From positions 1-5,695 of the forward strand of contig JAPUHZ010000255.1 of NCBI GenBank assembly GCA_027297485.1: a stretch of 5,695 bases of DNA, in the 5' to 3' direction. The notes under the pieces are model-generated. The model was not told where the DNA came from. It searched no databases and worked only from the letters and a program-made list of their open reading frames with translations. Numbering within the stretch: the stretch's first letter is position 1; each line of letters opens with the position of its first letter. This stretch comes from Deltaproteobacteria bacterium (GTDB lineage: Bacteria > Desulfobacterota_B > Binatia > UBA9968). The position numbers and the translations under genes were made by a program. Shown here one piece after another: positions 5,007 through 5,695 of this stretch.

Positions 5007-5459
5007 ATGCAGCAAAACAAAGCATTTTTGGCAGTTCTAATCGGACTCCTATCTTTTTTCATCTCCACTCAGCTCTTCGCCCAGGCAGACGTGATTGAGA
5101 AGAGAAAAGAGCTCATGAAGTCCAATAGCGCGGCCAATAAGGCATTAAAAAAGGCCTTTGCGATGGAGGACTACGCGACCGTAGAGGCCAAGGCGAAAGT
5201 TATCGTGGAAAACGCCGCTATGATTCTTGACCTATTCCCCAAGGGCTCAACCGGGGAAGATTCCCGCGCCAAGCCGGAGATCTGGGAAAAATGGGACGAA
5301 TTCGGCAAGAAGGTCGCTGCGCTTAATGGCGCGGCAAATGCCTTAGCCAATGAGACGATGACCCAGGACATGATGAAAGTGGGTCCAAAAATGAAAGCCC
5401 TCGGGGCTACCTGTGGAGGCTGTCACAAGCCCTTCCGCGGACCGAGGAAGAAAAAGTGA
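5007..5459 (+). CDS. Exported class II c-type cytochrome (cytochrome c'/c-556 type)
   Basis: This 150-residue protein has a signal peptide (1-26, LFAQA before the mature end) and a single C-terminal haem-binding motif, CGGCH (136-140, in GATCGGCHKPFR). That position is diagnostic of class II cytochromes: four-helix bundles with haem attached near the C-terminus. IWEKWDEFGKKVAAL (92-106) is the family's conserved third-helix region. Near the mature N-terminus VIEKRKELMK places Met37 where the distal haem ligand sits. Six-coordinate c-556 proteins have Met there, whereas cytochromes c' that bind NO usually have Leu or another non-ligand residue. The likely role is periplasmic electron transfer, or gas/NO binding if the site is open. 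The start at 5007 has GGGAGG six bases upstream. The C-terminus is basic (GPRKKK). Confidence 0.9.
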   Translation: MQQNKAFLAVLIGLLSFFISTQLFAQADVIEKRKELMKSNSAANKALKKAFAMEDYATVEAKAKVIVENAAMILDLFPKGSTGEDSRAKPEIWEKWDEFGKKVAALNGAANALANETMTQDMMKVGPKMKALGATCGGCHKPFRGPRKKK

Positions 5460-5531
5460 AGCTAAAAATAAGGAAAGGAGGTTAATCGTTAAGTATTGGA
5501 TAAGTCTAAATATGAAAAGGAGGATAGAAAG
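5460..5531 (+). other. Short leader with two Shine-Dalgarno sequences and a mini-ORF
   Basis: No terminator or clear promoter is visible here, so the following gene is probably co-transcribed with the cytochrome. A perfect AAGGAGGT (5475-5482) has no ATG or GTG at usable distance. A second AAGGAGG (5517-5523) serves the ATG at 5532. An eight-codon frame, ATG at 5512 to TGA at 5533-5535, encodes MKRRIER and overlaps the next start as ATGA. It may be chance, as its codons coincide with the second Shine-Dalgarno. Confidence 0.4.
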
Positions 5532-5695
5532 ATGAAAGTTAAATGGTTAGTTACAATATTGGTCGCTTCTGTCCTGAGCTTAGGATGGTCCTCGGCTTGG
5601 GCCGATCCACCCCCGAGTTGGACAACCTTTTTTATTAGCGGTTCGGCAATTGAGGGTCTGACCGGAGACGACGATGGCAACTTTTATACCGCAGA
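5532..5695 (+). CDS. 5' part of an exported protein, possibly beta-propeller (SMP-30/NHL-like)
   Basis: The gene runs off the window after 54 codons. A clear signal peptide (1-24: MKVKWLV, a hydrophobic core ILVASVLSLGW, and cleavage after SAWA) shows export to the periplasm. The mature part begins DPPPSWTTFFISGSAIEGLT and continues GDDDGNFYTA. The EGLT.D.DGN.Y.A pattern resembles the opening blade of six-bladed propeller proteins of the SMP-30/gluconolactonase and NHL type, but one blade is not enough to assign a family. Start choice is firm: AAGGAGG lies eight bases upstream. It sits 72 bases after the cytochrome on the same strand, suggesting a shared transcript and perhaps a joint periplasmic redox pathway (inference). 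Confidence 0.7.
   Translation, partial: MKVKWLVTILVASVLSLGWSSAWADPPPSWTTFFISGSAIEGLTGDDDGNFYTA

Noticed and set aside
4585..5371. Minus-strand frames opposite the regulator and the cytochrome
   Set aside because: Both plus-strand genes carry complete family motifs; the antisense frames have no recognisable domain or translation signal.

Overview
The window joins two unlike regions, both read on the + strand. Positions 1 to about 1480 are the distal part of an integron gene-cassette array (or an integrase-less attC cluster). Three attC-type sites bound two complete cassettes, each carrying a type II toxin-antitoxin module: hicA-hicB (100-800), then a brnT-like toxin with a ribbon-helix-helix antitoxin (801 to about 1476). 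The cassette edges can be read directly, because each attC left box (R'') is the reverse complement of the left edge of its own cassette. No integrase lies in the window; cassette polarity puts it, if it exists, to the left. The last attC is degraded, and the brnT-like gene appears broken (no usual start codon and a one-base shift in a G run), while its antitoxin is intact.

From about 1500 the sequence looks like ordinary chromosome. A TTGACA promoter just past the array drives three tightly overlapping genes: a PstS-like periplasmic binding protein (1559-2374), a membrane histidine kinase with a large periplasmic sensor region (2371-4203) and a NarL/FixJ-type response regulator (4193-4852). 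No ABC permease or ATPase accompanies the binding protein, so it may act as a ligand-presenting partner of the kinase rather than in uptake (inference). After a 154-base gap with a promoter overlapping a 23-bp palindrome comes an exported class II c-type cytochrome (cytochrome c'/c-556 type, 5007-5459). The start of another exported protein follows (5532 to the window edge), with a propeller-like N-terminal motif. The last two genes are candidate targets of the two-component system, but only their position suggests this.

Host: a Gram-negative bacterium with a periplasm and c-type cytochromes, probably an environmental respiring lineage. Short attC sites of about 60 bases and a two-component plus cytochrome locus fit Proteobacteria or related phyla such as Nitrospirota, but the window does not allow a firm assignment. 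The hicAB cassette is visibly AT-rich, the brn cassette visibly GC-rich and the chromosomal operon intermediate, as expected for cassettes of separate origin.
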